This document shows positions 1-9,204 of a DNA stretch of 64,000 bases, one piece after another. Position numbers and translations under genes: made by a program. Location of the stretch: NCBI GenBank assembly GCA_946407705.1, contig CAMJPC010000001.1, positions 248,001 to 312,000 on the forward strand. Direction: 5' to 3'. Each line of letters opens with the position of its first letter. Within the stretch, counting starts at the first letter, position 1. The notes beneath the pieces are model-generated. The model saw nothing but the letters and a program-made list of their open reading frames with translations, had not been told where the DNA came from and did not search any database. Source of the stretch: an uncultured Clostridia bacterium (GTDB taxonomy: Bacteria > Bacillota > Clostridia > Saccharofermentanales > Saccharofermentanaceae).

Positions 1-1105
1 GGTTTCTTAAAAGAAGTGCAAGCGAATCCTGCCAGAGGTCACGCCAGCCTCTTCCTCCCCTTCCGTAATCGTGGTAAGGAAGGAACGAGCATCCGTAGAG
101 CTTACGGAGGGCAGGCTGCACGCTTACCCATTCCATCCACCCGTCGAATACCGGATCACCGGTCTTCGTGTGGATGATCTTCTCGTTCTCCCAATATGCC
201 TTAACTTCTTCAAAAGCAGCCTCAACATTTGCAGTTTCAAGGTATCTGCTTCCTTCCCCGTCGTAACCCAGTACGACATTATATACCGCGGAACTGCCCG
301 GAGCCAAAGTCCTCTTCGCGAACTTGAGACCCGCATAAGCTTCCTGACCCGTTACAACAGAGCCCGGAACCATGCCTTCGCTCATCTTTGCGCCTTCAGG
401 GTTAAGAAGATTTCCGCCGTCTCCCGTGAAATCAAGAACAGTGGGATTGATTCCGTCAGGAACGTTGCCTTCCATGTCTCTTGCGCGGACCGTGTAAGTA
501 TCAGAAGTCCTGTGGTGGCCTCTCTCATCGAAGGCCATCGTAGGCATGACCTTGATGCCGTCTTCAAGCACTTCGATGACATTGAGGAGTGAGGTTACAT
601 GTCTGTGGTCCCTGATGTGATCGGCGCCTCTTGCAAATACCGGAACGGCAGCCGATGCAATGAACGAGATGTCGCTGTTACCGTCATTGGTTACCGTAAC
701 CTGCATGACCTCAGCCTTCTCTGTTCCGACAGGAGCGAAGAAGAGAGTCGATGCCTTGATGCCTTCTGCGATCCTTCTCGTGGTCTTCTGCCAAAGGAAT
801 CCCGCTTCAAGCTCAGCATCGTCATCAGAACCAAGCTGGCTCAAAGAAAATCCCGTAACCGACTTCAATCCGATGCCGTCGATACAGAGCCAGAAGTTCC
901 TTGAATACATGGACTCCTGAAGATCTTCAACGACCACCGGGTGAAGAAGAAACCTGTCCTGTGAGAGTTTGGAATCTCCGCCGCCTCTCGGCGTAACTGA
1001 ACCCATGACGCCTGAAGGACTTCCGATCGGGATATAAAGAAAGCTGGACTTGTCAGCTTCGTTTGTTTTGAAAGTACCGTTTTTTCCGGTGAATTCTATG
1101 TTCAT
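1..1105 (-). CDS. GH94-type glycoside phosphorylase (GT36 family), 3'-truncated by window edge
   Basis: The N-terminal 368 residues of a probable inverting beta-glucoside phosphorylase (cellobiose/cellodextrin phosphorylase superfamily) are visible; the rest lies left of the window. The ATG at 1105 follows a GGAGGA box. The first 300 residues read as the beta-sandwich domain, with HPVVVEDLQESMYSRNFWLCIDG and VTVTNDGNSDISF being typical of the family. Near residues 344-362 comes YHDYGRGGRGWRDLWQD, the start of the catalytic barrel with the family's conserved W-R-D-x-x-Q-D motif that holds the general acid. There is no signal peptide, so the enzyme should be cytoplasmic and cleave imported beta-glucosides with phosphate. 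It is last of three genes with a GH3 enzyme, which supports beta-glucan use. The exact substrate cannot be told from this fragment; the motif sits earlier than in classical cellobiose phosphorylases, so a subfamily with another linkage is possible. Confidence 0.8.
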   Translation of the reverse strand, partial: MNIEFTGKNGTFKTNEADKSSFLYIPIGSPSGVMGSVTPRGGGDSKLSQDRFLLHPVVVEDLQESMYSRNFWLCIDGIGLKSVTGFSLSQLGSDDDAELEAGFLWQKTTRRIAEGIKASTLFFAPVGTEKAEVMQVTVTNDGNSDISFIASAAVPVFARGADHIRDHRHVTSLLNVIEVLEDGIKVMPTMAFDERGHHRTSDTYTVRARDMEGNVPDGINPTVLDFTGDGGNLLNPEGAKMSEGMVPGSVVTGQEAYAGLKFAKRTLAPGSSAVYNVVLGYDGEGSRYLETANVEAAFEEVKAYWENEKIIHTKTGDPVFDGWMEWVSVQPALRKLYGCSFLPYHDYGRGGRGWRDLWQDSLALLLRN

Positions 1106-1144
1106 CTCATTCCTCCGCCCGCCGCCATTCATGCGGCCAAAGAA

Positions 1145-2260
1145 TCAAAAAGCGCTGTTAAGAATTGCGATCATGGCCTTCTCAGCCTTTTCGCGGTCGA
1201 GGCATTTCGCATACATGCTGAAGATCAGGCTTGAATCGGACTTTGTCCAGCCGGTCCTGTATCCGAGCTTCTTGATGGCCGCTTCATCCTTGATACGTAA
1301 ACCGATCATGGCTTTGACCGAATCTCCCGCCTCGGCAAAAGCGCTGTCGATGTCGGGATCGCCCTTGCCAGCCCAGGCATTGTATTTCCTGATGTATTCC
1401 TCAGCCTCCGAAGCAGACATGTACACGGGTTCGACATGCTTTTTCGCTTCTTCGCTTAAGCCGTTCATTATCTTTTCGTATGAATCGGGATATACTCCGA
1501 AGCTCTGGTAGTAATAACCGTAAGTCACGCCGTCAGAGACCAGGATGTCGGGAGTCGTCATGAAATATGCGGATGCAGACTCGTTGCCGTATTCTGTAGG
1601 CTTCTTGCCTTCCTGGTTCGGCATTACGACTATCGCCTGAGGGAAATAAGGGACTTTGAACTCCTCATTCTTCAGGACTTCTTCCATGTATGTCTCGTCG
1701 AGCTCGAAAAAACCGAACGACAAGACAATGACGTCATTCTGAGATTTGTTAAAGATACCGAATCCCAGGAGCACGATTATCGCGATGGCGATCGGGAAGA
1801 TCGAATACTTGAACCATACGTAGGAGAAATGGTCTTTCCACTGTTTCTTCGTCTTGCCCGCGATCTTGAGACCGTTGTCCAGTTCCTTGAGATCAACGTC
1901 GTTTAAGACCTTTATCGCGCCCTCATAATCAGATGCGAAAAAGAATCCTATCAAGCTTCCGAATGCCTCTTCGATCTTATCGCGTCTCGGATCGTTTTCG
2001 GGAAGGATGAGAACTATTCTTCCCGCGCAGCTTCTCTTTACGAGCGGAATGAAATGCTGCGTTACCCATTCGGAATCTTCCCTGTCGATCGTGAAATCTT
2101 TTGTCAGATCGATGAAATAAGCCGCTCCGGATTTTTCCCTCAAAAGATTGCAGGAATCCATAAACGGATTCCTGAATTCAGTTCTTGATACTTGTTCGTT
2201 TACTGTTAAGAGAACGACATCGCTGTCTTCCCTGTATTCAAAGCTTATGCTTTCTGCCAT
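1145..2260 (-). CDS. Membrane-anchored protein of unknown function with STAS-like N-terminal domain
   Basis: This 371-residue protein is not recognised. Residues 1-125 look like a small alpha/beta cytoplasmic domain (alternating strands such as VVLLTV, AAYFIDL, RIVLILP), loosely like STAS/SpoIIAA-type folds. One hydrophobic segment lies at about residues 152-170 after a Lys-rich stretch, so residues 171-371 are probably outside the cell. The outer part has no motif I can name. ATG at 2260 has AAGGAAG eight bases upstream and is preferred over the in-frame TTG one codon earlier. It lies 11 bases after the GH3 gene and 39 before the GH94 gene, so it is probably co-transcribed with sugar-degrading enzymes. 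A sensor or solute-binding role would be a guess. Confidence 0.6.
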   Translation of the reverse strand: MAESISFEYREDSDVVLLTVNEQVSRTEFRNPFMDSCNLLREKSGAAYFIDLTKDFTIDREDSEWVTQHFIPLVKRSCAGRIVLILPENDPRRDKIEEAFGSLIGFFFASDYEGAIKVLNDVDLKELDNGLKIAGKTKKQWKDHFSYVWFKYSIFPIAIAIIVLLGFGIFNKSQNDVIVLSFGFFELDETYMEEVLKNEEFKVPYFPQAIVVMPNQEGKKPTEYGNESASAYFMTTPDILVSDGVTYGYYYQSFGVYPDSYEKIMNGLSEEAKKHVEPVYMSASEAEEYIRKYNAWAGKGDPDIDSAFAEAGDSVKAMIGLRIKDEAAIKKLGYRTGWTKSDSSLIFSMYAKCLDREKAEKAMIAILNSAF

Positions 2261-2271
2261 CAATTACTTCC

Positions 2272-4842
2272 TTAAACGCATTTTATGCAGAGCCTTATGA
2301 GGTTCATTACGCACTCCTGAAGGTCTGCGCGCGAGAGTTTATTATTATACACGGCATTGACGATGTCATCCACGTTCTCCTGGCAGCCGGGCATCTGGAG
2401 ATCGCATCCGGCATAGACGCAGAGTCTTGAGAATGCCGGCGGATACTTGTAGCTCTTGTTGTAGCCGAGGAACGAGACATCTTCGAATGACGAGAACCAG
2501 TCCGTCATTACGATGCCTTCAAATCCCCACTCATCACGGAGAATGTTCTGGATGAGTTCGTAGTTGTTGCAGGTATGGATACCGTTAACGAGGTTATATG
2601 AAGCCATTACCGCATAAGGCTGTGCTTCACGGACGCAGATCTCGAAGCCCTTGAGATAGAGATCTCTGAGAGCGCGTACTGAGATGTGCGCATTGGTGAA
2701 CATTCTGTTGTCTTCCTGGTTGTTGGCGCAGAAATGCTTGATCGTAGTCCCGCGGCCGTCGATAGACTGAACGCCCTTGGTGTCAGCTGCAGCGCAAAGA
2801 CCCGTTAGGAGAGGATCCTCCGAATAGTACTCGAAGTTTCTTCCGCAGAGAGGATTCCTGTGGATGTTCATTCCGGGGGCGAGCCAGAGGTTTACTCCGT
2901 ACTCTTCCATCTCTTCAGCGACCATGTGGCCGAGCTTCTCGATGAGATCCAGGTTCCAGGACTGTGCGAGCGCAGTCGCGGAAGGGATCATAGTGCAGTA
3001 CTGATAGTAATCGACTGCATCATCCGGAGTATCTTCCGGGAAAGGATTGTCAATGTATCCGAATGTCTCGCCGCCTCTTAAGAGGTCGCCTTCCTTCGTT
3101 GCCTTGAAATGAGGCTGGAGTCTGAGGCCTGCAGGGCCGTCTGCCATGACGATGGGCGGGATCTTGCGGCTTACCAGATATCTGTCGATGGTCTCTGCGG
3201 CAGCACCGGGTACGTTGCCTGATGCGGAGAATACAATGCCGTCTTCAAGGTCTCCCCTGTCGAAGTTGCCTACGCAGAGTTCAGCGAGTTCCTGAACAGA
3301 AAACTGCGCAACAAGCTGTGAGATACCTGCGTTGCGTCCGATCACGGAACCGAGCGTGATGGTATCATCCTTGCGCTCGTCAACGTGTGCTTCGTTAACG
3401 CCTCTGTATCTTACGATGCTTCTCCTGATTCGGAACGTATCAAGAGTGAGCCTTTTCGCGGTCTCGAGCTGTGCTTCGTCAAGATGTGCACGCATTTTCT
3501 TGCCGGTACCGGGATTTTTGAGTTCGTCGAAAGCGTACTTAGCCTCGTCCATGAGGAAACGCTGATACTTCTCGGTAACGATCTGCTCGGGGATCGTGAT
3601 GACCGCAGCGATCTTCGTCTCGCGTGAGCTCGTACCTACGCGGATCAGATAATCACCCTGATCGATGACTCTTGCGCAAAAGCTGTCGTCATAAGAAGCA
3701 AATCTTGAAGCGTCAAACTCGATCGTGAGGAGCTGTGATTCGCCGGGTTCGAGATTTCTTGTTTTCGCGAACGCAACGAGTTCCTGGTAAGGCTTGTCGA
3801 TCCTGTCCTGAGGGGCGGAGAAATAAACCTGGACAACCTGCTTGCCCGCGAATTCGCTTCCGGTATTCGTTACGTGTGCATATACGATGACCGTCGTATT
3901 GTTTGTCTCAACAGACGTAACTTCAAGAGAGAAAGTCGTATAGGAACGGCCGTATCCGAAAGGATAGATGGGAGCCACGCCGAATGAATCGAAATATCTG
4001 TATCCGACATAGACGCCTTCCCTGTAGTATTCATCATCGGTGTCACCGTTGTTGGAGCCGAACTCCGCAGCCCCCGGATAATCGTCATAGGACTTGGCCC
4101 ATGTATCCGTAAGCTTACCGGAAGGATTGACCTTACCCATGATGACGTCAGTGATGATGTTGCCTCCGAGGTTACCCGTCTGGCCTGCGAGAAGCAATGC
4201 GCCGAGTCTCGGATCGCTCTTGATCGCGGAGCAGTCAATGATGCCGCCCGCGTTGATGATGACGATGGAATTTGCATAATGACTGATGACGAAATCGATG
4301 TTGGCCTCTTCTTCGTCAGTCAGATAGTAGTCACCCTTCTCCGCCAATCTGTCACGGCCTTCGCCCGATTCACGGGAGATAACGTAGATGGCGGTGTCGC
4401 AGTCTGAATCGATGAAATCCTGCTCATTGATGAGCGGTTCAACGGGAGTGGGTTTTACGACTTCGAAATAAGCATTTGTGAGAGCGCAGCCCTGTGCCTC
4501 GGCATAAGCCTCAACCGTCGCTTTGTAATCAGCGATGTTCCGGTCAAAGGCTTCATCATATCTGGAGAGCCATTCATCGGTCGTGATCTCAAAGCCCTCG
4601 GCCTTCATTCCGGCATAGATGTTGATGTTGAATCTGGTGTTGACTTCGCCGGATCCCGATCCGCCCTTGACGGTATGCCTTACACCGCTTCCGTAAAGTG
4701 CGATCTTTCCGGGCTGTCTTATGGGCAGTGCACCTTTATTCTCAAGGAGGACGAGGCATTCGCCTCCAAGCTCACGGACAAGGTTCATGTGAAGGATTTC
4801 ACTGTCCGTCATCTCATCTGAACGTCTAGCGTGGAATTCCAT
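2272..4842 (-). CDS. GH3 beta-glucosidase with permuted domain order
   Basis: An 856-residue glycoside hydrolase family 3 enzyme that should release glucose from beta-glucosides in the cytoplasm (no signal peptide). The domain order is reversed from the usual GH3. The alpha/beta-sandwich domain comes first (ECLVLLENKGALPI near residue 27, GSGSGEVN near 60). A fibronectin III-like domain follows (about 300-410, GKQVVQVYFSAP). The TIM barrel is C-terminal (about 490-856), with DGPAGLR, PGMNIHRNPLCGRNFEYYSEDP, KHFCANNQE and the nucleophile Asp in GIVMTDW near residue 781. Permuted GH3 enzymes are known from Ruminococcus albus and Butyrivibrio fibrisolvens. ATG at 4842 sits nine bases after AAGGAGG; the GTG at 4851 overlaps that box and is rejected. 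It heads the glucoside operon. Confidence 0.93.
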   Translation of the reverse strand: MEFHARRSDEMTDSEILHMNLVRELGGECLVLLENKGALPIRQPGKIALYGSGVRHTVKGGSGSGEVNTRFNINIYAGMKAEGFEITTDEWLSRYDEAFDRNIADYKATVEAYAEAQGCALTNAYFEVVKPTPVEPLINEQDFIDSDCDTAIYVISRESGEGRDRLAEKGDYYLTDEEEANIDFVISHYANSIVIINAGGIIDCSAIKSDPRLGALLLAGQTGNLGGNIITDVIMGKVNPSGKLTDTWAKSYDDYPGAAEFGSNNGDTDDEYYREGVYVGYRYFDSFGVAPIYPFGYGRSYTTFSLEVTSVETNNTTVIVYAHVTNTGSEFAGKQVVQVYFSAPQDRIDKPYQELVAFAKTRNLEPGESQLLTIEFDASRFASYDDSFCARVIDQGDYLIRVGTSSRETKIAAVITIPEQIVTEKYQRFLMDEAKYAFDELKNPGTGKKMRAHLDEAQLETAKRLTLDTFRIRRSIVRYRGVNEAHVDERKDDTITLGSVIGRNAGISQLVAQFSVQELAELCVGNFDRGDLEDGIVFSASGNVPGAAAETIDRYLVSRKIPPIVMADGPAGLRLQPHFKATKEGDLLRGGETFGYIDNPFPEDTPDDAVDYYQYCTMIPSATALAQSWNLDLIEKLGHMVAEEMEEYGVNLWLAPGMNIHRNPLCGRNFEYYSEDPLLTGLCAAADTKGVQSIDGRGTTIKHFCANNQEDNRMFTNAHISVRALRDLYLKGFEICVREAQPYAVMASYNLVNGIHTCNNYELIQNILRDEWGFEGIVMTDWFSSFEDVSFLGYNKSYKYPPAFSRLCVYAGCDLQMPGCQENVDDIVNAVYNNKLSRADLQECVMNLIRLCIKCV

Positions 4843-4858
4843 ATGGCACACCCTCCTT

Positions 4859-4912
4859 AAGTACCGGCTAATGACCGATACTTGATTATATAATAAAATC
4901 GCGAAGGTGCAA
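4859..4912 (-). promoter_or_regulatory. Promoter of the GH3 operon with a 9-bp palindrome over the start point
   Basis: On the minus strand TTGCAC (4907-4912) and TATAAT (4885-4890) are 16 bases apart, a good sigma-A-type promoter. An inverted repeat with nine-base arms (AAGTATCGG at 4875-4883 and CCGGTACTT at 4859-4867, seven-base loop, one G-T pair) straddles the expected start point and ends just before the Shine-Dalgarno box. It could be an operator for sugar control, or a leader hairpin. Confidence 0.55.
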
Positions 4913-4944
4913 AATTACTTAATTATTTAAATCAAGACAATCAG

Positions 4945-4965
4945 GTGACAGAAAAAGCCTGTCAC
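4945..4965 (-). terminator. Weak terminator-like hairpin after the lipid operon
   Basis: A perfect seven-base inverted repeat (GTGACAG/CTGTCAC, seven-base loop) lies just beyond the stop of the acyltransferase-like gene. No clear T tract follows on the minus strand, so it may be a processing or weak termination site. Confidence 0.3.
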
Positions 4966-4972
4966 GTGAACT

Positions 4973-6034
4973 TCAGACATCCTTTGAAAGAAGCACGTAC
5001 TCGTATTCGTTATCGAAAAATACCTTTGCGTAATGTCCCGATATCTTGCCGTCCCTGCAGAGCGCGCCGATGCTCTCTCCGCCTGTCTCCTTCAACTGGA
5101 TCATCATGGCCCCGGTAAGCGCGGCACCTAATCCCGCGTGCTCGGGAAGCGCCCCGAGATAAGGAAGGACATAAGCTTCCGCCTTCTTTTTCCGCTTCAG
5201 GACTCCTGCGAGATTGACGAGGTTTTTGGTGTTATAGACTCTCGCGCCGTAATCGGGTACGCCGATGAAGAACGCAACAGGTTCACCCTGGTAATAAGCC
5301 ATCTTAACGTAGCGCATGTCGAGGATCAGCCTGTAATCGTCAAAGATCTTCCTGAACTCTTCTTCGGTAAGACCGCGGTAGATCGGGAAATTGCTGTAGA
5401 GCCTGGTTATCAGGACATAGATCTCGCCTATTACCTTGTCGAACTCTTCCGGGCGGGGGCTTCTAATCTCATATCCCTTTGCCCTGAATTCGTTCAGTCT
5501 CTTAACATACTTCGCATCAGGCTCAACGATCTTCGTGAAGTAGTTGGAGATATAGTGTTCGCAGACCTCATATCCGTTGTCCGTAAACTGCTTCAGATAG
5601 TAATCAAGATTGTATGGCTCGCCCGTATAAGGAAGCCTGTCGAAAAGATTTATCTTGAGCCTGTACTTGATCCAGAACGAGCAATCAACGGGGCCCGTTA
5701 TCTTGTTATAACCCATCTCGGAAGCGATCCTCGCGGCGTTATCGAAAAGGAACTTCGCAGCATCGTCTCTGTTGACGCATTCATAGAAACCGATGTAGCA
5801 GACAGGATCGTCAGGATATCTTGTAAAGCAGAATCTTCCGCATACTTTGCCGTCTTCATAGACAAGGAACTTATCCAGCTTGAAATAATGCGACAGCGGA
5901 TGTTCCTCCTTGAGGATGCGCGTGATGTCAGATACGCTCTCCGTATTGTTCTTTCTCGTGTAGAGCTTCTTCTTGAGGGCTATGAAATCCTTTATCCTTT
6001 TCTCTTCCTTGTCGAATCTGACTATCTCAAACAC
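4973..6034 (-). CDS. GNAT-fold acyltransferase-like protein
   Basis: A 353-residue soluble protein that resembles the uncharacterised N-acyltransferase family that includes E. coli YghO. Visible marks are FLVYEDGKVCGRFCFTRYPDD (a GNAT-like strand pair), the segment IGFYECVNRDDAAKFLFDNA followed by ITGPVDCSFWIKYRLKINLFDRLPYTGEPYN, and a C-terminal half with EPVAFFIGVPDYG. These proteins have two GNAT-like halves. No catalytic residue can be assigned. It lies six bases after a PEP-synthase-like gene and is last in the lipid operon, so acylation of the lipid head group or of an intermediate is a reasonable inference but unproved. Confidence 0.6.
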   Translation of the reverse strand: MFEIVRFDKEEKRIKDFIALKKKLYTRKNNTESVSDITRILKEEHPLSHYFKLDKFLVYEDGKVCGRFCFTRYPDDPVCYIGFYECVNRDDAAKFLFDNAARIASEMGYNKITGPVDCSFWIKYRLKINLFDRLPYTGEPYNLDYYLKQFTDNGYEVCEHYISNYFTKIVEPDAKYVKRLNEFRAKGYEIRSPRPEEFDKVIGEIYVLITRLYSNFPIYRGLTEEEFRKIFDDYRLILDMRYVKMAYYQGEPVAFFIGVPDYGARVYNTKNLVNLAGVLKRKKKAEAYVLPYLGALPEHAGLGAALTGAMMIQLKETGGESIGALCRDGKISGHYAKVFFDNEYEYVLLSKDV

Positions 6035-6040
6035 AATATG

Positions 6041-8296
6041 TCACACTTTCCTTTTAATGATCTCTATCCTGCCGGAACCGCCGTCCATCCTTACGATGTC
6101 TCCGGTATTGATCCTGTTCATTACGTTTGCTACACCGACGATCGAAGGTATTCCGATCTCTCTTGATATTATGGCCGTATGTGAAAGGATCGATCCTTTC
6201 TGAGATATTACACCTTTTGCCGAAGCAAGATAAAATACCCAGCCCGGATCCGTCATCTTGGTGACCAGGATCTTGTCCTTGGAATCCTCGAGCATGGAGA
6301 TATCCTCAACAACGAGAGCCTCAGCCTCCGAGACTCCTCCGGAACAGGGCACGCCCTGCATTACGCCCGTCTGCTCGGCCATCTTGTGGGAATTCACGCT
6401 TACGTGGTGCTTTGAGAATTCCTTTTTCTCGAAAATGATCCTCGAGAACGCAGGCAGGCATTTATACATGCGGTATTCATTCTTTCTTTGTTCTATGCGT
6501 TCCTTCGCGTCAAACGGTTCTTTTGCCATGGCAAACATCTCGTCGTAGGTCAGATAGAAAACATCATGTACTTCATCCAACAGACCTGCTTTGCAGAAGT
6601 TCTTTCCGAGGCTTAAGACTATCTCACGGACCATGCCGTAGATACGGCTTCTGTTAAGTCTTGATATCTCTCTGTTGGATATTCCGGCCGAGCACTTAGC
6701 GGCGAGCTTTCTTATTCGTCTGCTCTCACCCGTCATGTCGCGCCCGTCATCCTTCATGATGTTCTTATGGATCTCTTCGAGTTTTGCTTCATCCTCACAG
6801 TACTCATCGATCTTCTTCATCAGCAGTTCGGGATTGGTCCTGAATGTTGGACTTTCGAGCTTTAATTCCTCGAGATTTCTGTCACCGTAGAGTTTTATGT
6901 AATCATCGATTCTCTTCTTAAACTCATCTCCGGAAAGACCTTTTCTCGAATGTGCAAGATCGATCATGGTGCGTACCGGTTTTAAGCTTTCGATGTTGGT
7001 TATTCCCGATAAGAATTCATTCGTCTTATCATCCGCATCGTCGTACTTCTTCCTTAAGAAATGCTTCAGAAGGCCCGTATGAACGAATGTGTAAAGGTCA
7101 TTTATCAGCGTGATGTCCCAGCATGCGAGAAGTTTTTTCTCGATGACGGCATACTGCGCAAGAAGTTCATCGTTGCTCATTCCTTCATGGTAAGACTTAT
7201 AGAATTCATCATTGATCCTGATGAATTCCTCATTGAGTTTCTCCATCTCCTTAGGTGAATTCCTAAACGCGCTGATTATGCGCTTGTTGATCTTCATGCG
7301 GTCGAAGAAAGACACCTTCACATCGCGCTTTTCGTCGTAGGATTTGTTCTTAACTCCGAGCATCTCCTGCCATACCGGAATGATCTTCTTTCTGAATGGA
7401 AGGAACTTGATAAGCGTGTACCAGTTGGAGATCTTGTAGTACATCCTGCCGTTGACGTTGCCGACCATGTTTCCGAACACGGGCTTTAATCCGTCCAAGT
7501 ATTTGCCCTCACCGATTATCCTTCTGCAAAGCCCCTCGAAAACGCCGCTGTAAACGAATCCGACGAAGCCACAGGTAAGAGGCAGGCTGAGGTTCGGATA
7601 ACTCTCAACAATGTTGCTGTTGTCTAATATCAGAAAAGACGACGGATCGGCAGCCGAAAACGTCGTTATCTTCCTTGCCTGCAGGATATAAATCCTGCCG
7701 TCTCTTATGGAGAACTCTATATCGAGATAATCGCCTAATATCTCCTTGATCTTTTCACCGAGTGCTATCAGCTCATGTATCTTTTCGGATGAGAGAAGAT
7801 CTTTTTCACCTTCGTAGTAGTAAAGGTCATCGTTGGTGTTGTAGTAATAGCTGGTCGTGTCGGTCTTATCCGCAACAACGTTGTCGCCGGTTCCTTTTCC
7901 GACTGTGATGACGCACTCGTTCATTATCCCCTGCGGATTTGATGTGAACATGACGCCCGAGCAGTCGGCGTCGATCATCTTCTGGACGATGACGCTCATC
8001 TTAACGTCCTTATCAAGTTCACGCTGCTTCAGGTATTCAGCCGCGCCCGCATTGGAAGCAGATGCCATGCATAGATCTATCTTTTCCTGAAGGTCTTTCC
8101 GCGCGACATTGAGATACGTGTCGAACTGACCTGCGAAGCTGTCTGACACACCGTCTTCAACGTCAGCTGAAGACCTTACTGAGCTCATCTCCCATGAGAC
8201 ATCGGGAGCCTTGCCGTCCGTGACGATGACAAACTCCGGAACTGGTATTCCTTTGTCTCTCATCAGCACAAGATTGTCGGCTTTGCCTCCGTACAT
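6041..8296 (-). CDS. PEP-synthase-like phosphotransferase, compact N-terminus (second of two)
   Basis: A 751-residue protein built like rifampicin phosphotransferase: an ATP-grasp domain, a middle region without known motifs, and a swivelling phospho-His domain, with no PEP/pyruvate barrel. MYGGKADNLVLM opens the ATP domain, SVRSSADVED and SFAGQFDTYLN follow within 60 residues, and DIEFSIRDGRIYILQARKIT closes it near 215. The phospho-His motif GSILSHTAIISREIGIPS carries His near residue 706. Such enzymes move the beta-phosphate of ATP to a substrate via His. The about 55-residue helical stretch that normally separates the Gly-rich loop from RSSA is missing, unlike its sister gene at 10679-13198. 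The ATG at 8296 overlaps the UbiA stop as TGATG and has AGAGGG eight bases upstream; the GTG at 8314 is less likely. The operon context suggests a lipid or polyprenol substrate. Confidence 0.78.
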   Translation of the reverse strand: MYGGKADNLVLMRDKGIPVPEFVIVTDGKAPDVSWEMSSVRSSADVEDGVSDSFAGQFDTYLNVARKDLQEKIDLCMASASNAGAAEYLKQRELDKDVKMSVIVQKMIDADCSGVMFTSNPQGIMNECVITVGKGTGDNVVADKTDTTSYYYNTNDDLYYYEGEKDLLSSEKIHELIALGEKIKEILGDYLDIEFSIRDGRIYILQARKITTFSAADPSSFLILDNSNIVESYPNLSLPLTCGFVGFVYSGVFEGLCRRIIGEGKYLDGLKPVFGNMVGNVNGRMYYKISNWYTLIKFLPFRKKIIPVWQEMLGVKNKSYDEKRDVKVSFFDRMKINKRIISAFRNSPKEMEKLNEEFIRINDEFYKSYHEGMSNDELLAQYAVIEKKLLACWDITLINDLYTFVHTGLLKHFLRKKYDDADDKTNEFLSGITNIESLKPVRTMIDLAHSRKGLSGDEFKKRIDDYIKLYGDRNLEELKLESPTFRTNPELLMKKIDEYCEDEAKLEEIHKNIMKDDGRDMTGESRRIRKLAAKCSAGISNREISRLNRSRIYGMVREIVLSLGKNFCKAGLLDEVHDVFYLTYDEMFAMAKEPFDAKERIEQRKNEYRMYKCLPAFSRIIFEKKEFSKHHVSVNSHKMAEQTGVMQGVPCSGGVSEAEALVVEDISMLEDSKDKILVTKMTDPGWVFYLASAKGVISQKGSILSHTAIISREIGIPSIVGVANVMNRINTGDIVRMDGGSGRIEIIKRKV

Positions 8297-9204
8297 CAGA
8301 TGATCCCTCTCCACTTACAGAAAATGTAACCGGCAACGGTAATGAGCATCGCGCTTTCCTGAATGTATGTGTAGCGCTCGACCTTTTCGACGATGACGAA
8401 TCTTTCCGGATCCTTCTTGAACTGAAGGAACTTGATGGTCATCCAGGTTGTAAGTCCGCAGAAGAAAACAACCGTGGGCTTGCTGAGATTCCATACGAGA
8501 ACGATGTTCGTGAGGATGTCGACGATGGTCAGAACGAGCACGAACCAGATGGCTTTCTTGTAGCCCCAGAGCTTGGAATAAGTAACGTATTCCGTCTCGT
8601 CCTTCGGTGCCCTGATCTTTCTTGACACCTCCCAGATGAGAGCCGGGAAATAAAGCGTCCAGAGCGTCATAAGTGTCGTGATCGAGAACGGATTTAACTG
8701 ATACTTGATTACCGTGAACGAGATGATGTAAAGGTTGATTATCATCTGCACGGGATTGTGCGTAACGAGCGCGAGGAACAGATTCGGCTGTATCTTTGCC
8801 CTCTGGAAGAACCAGTTCCTCATCAGGAATCCGTATGCGTAAAGGATCGCGCAGAATAACAGATTGTTCATGAATATGATATTCAGAGCGATCGCAATGG
8901 CCTGGAAGAAGATGCACGAAATGATGATGTCCTTCTTATAGACACGTCCCGATGCAAGCGGTCTGTCGGGAAAGAGCTTCTTATCGGTCTCGTAATCCTT
9001 TAAGTCGTCAGCCACGCGCAGCCAGAGAAGGAACGCAAATACCGTATATGCGCCGGTTACTTCCTGCATGCCGAGCCTGAATTCTAAAACTCCGTAGTTG
9101 AGCAGGATAATGAAATAAATCTCACCGAAAACGATCATGCCGAGAAGAAGTCTGGCAAGCAGCGGATATCTCTCTTTGTAGTATATGTAAAGTCTCTTAA
9201 ACAT
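8296..9204 (-). CDS. UbiA-family prenyltransferase-like membrane protein
   Basis: A 302-residue polytopic membrane protein of the UbiA superfamily, whose members join a polyprenyl chain to an aromatic or glycerol acceptor. The first Asp-rich motif is clear at residues 66-74, DDLKDYETD, followed by PDRPLASGRV. The second motif is unusual: where classical UbiA proteins have D-x-x-x-D this one has SRKIRAPKDETEYVTYSKLWG. About eight hydrophobic segments are seen. ATG at 9204 has AGGGG nine bases upstream and overlaps the PSD gene by eight bases; a GTG two codons earlier is too close to that box. In archaea a UbiA protein (DGGGP synthase) adds the second prenyl chain to glycerol phosphate just before CDP activation; the neighbours here fit the same pathway. 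Confidence 0.75.
   Translation of the reverse strand: MFKRLYIYYKERYPLLARLLLGMIVFGEIYFIILLNYGVLEFRLGMQEVTGAYTVFAFLLWLRVADDLKDYETDKKLFPDRPLASGRVYKKDIIISCIFFQAIAIALNIIFMNNLLFCAILYAYGFLMRNWFFQRAKIQPNLFLALVTHNPVQMIINLYIISFTVIKYQLNPFSITTLMTLWTLYFPALIWEVSRKIRAPKDETEYVTYSKLWGYKKAIWFVLVLTIVDILTNIVLVWNLSKPTVVFFCGLTTWMTIKFLQFKKDPERFVIVEKVERYTYIQESAMLITVAGYIFCKWRGII

Noticed and set aside
71..592. 173-residue plus-strand open frame
   Set aside because: The minus-strand frame continues through the same DNA into the GH94 motif WRDLWQD, which fixes the true strand.
5138..6166. 342-residue plus-strand open frame
   Set aside because: It lies antisense over the acyltransferase-like gene; the minus-strand frame has family motifs, a ribosome site and operon spacing.
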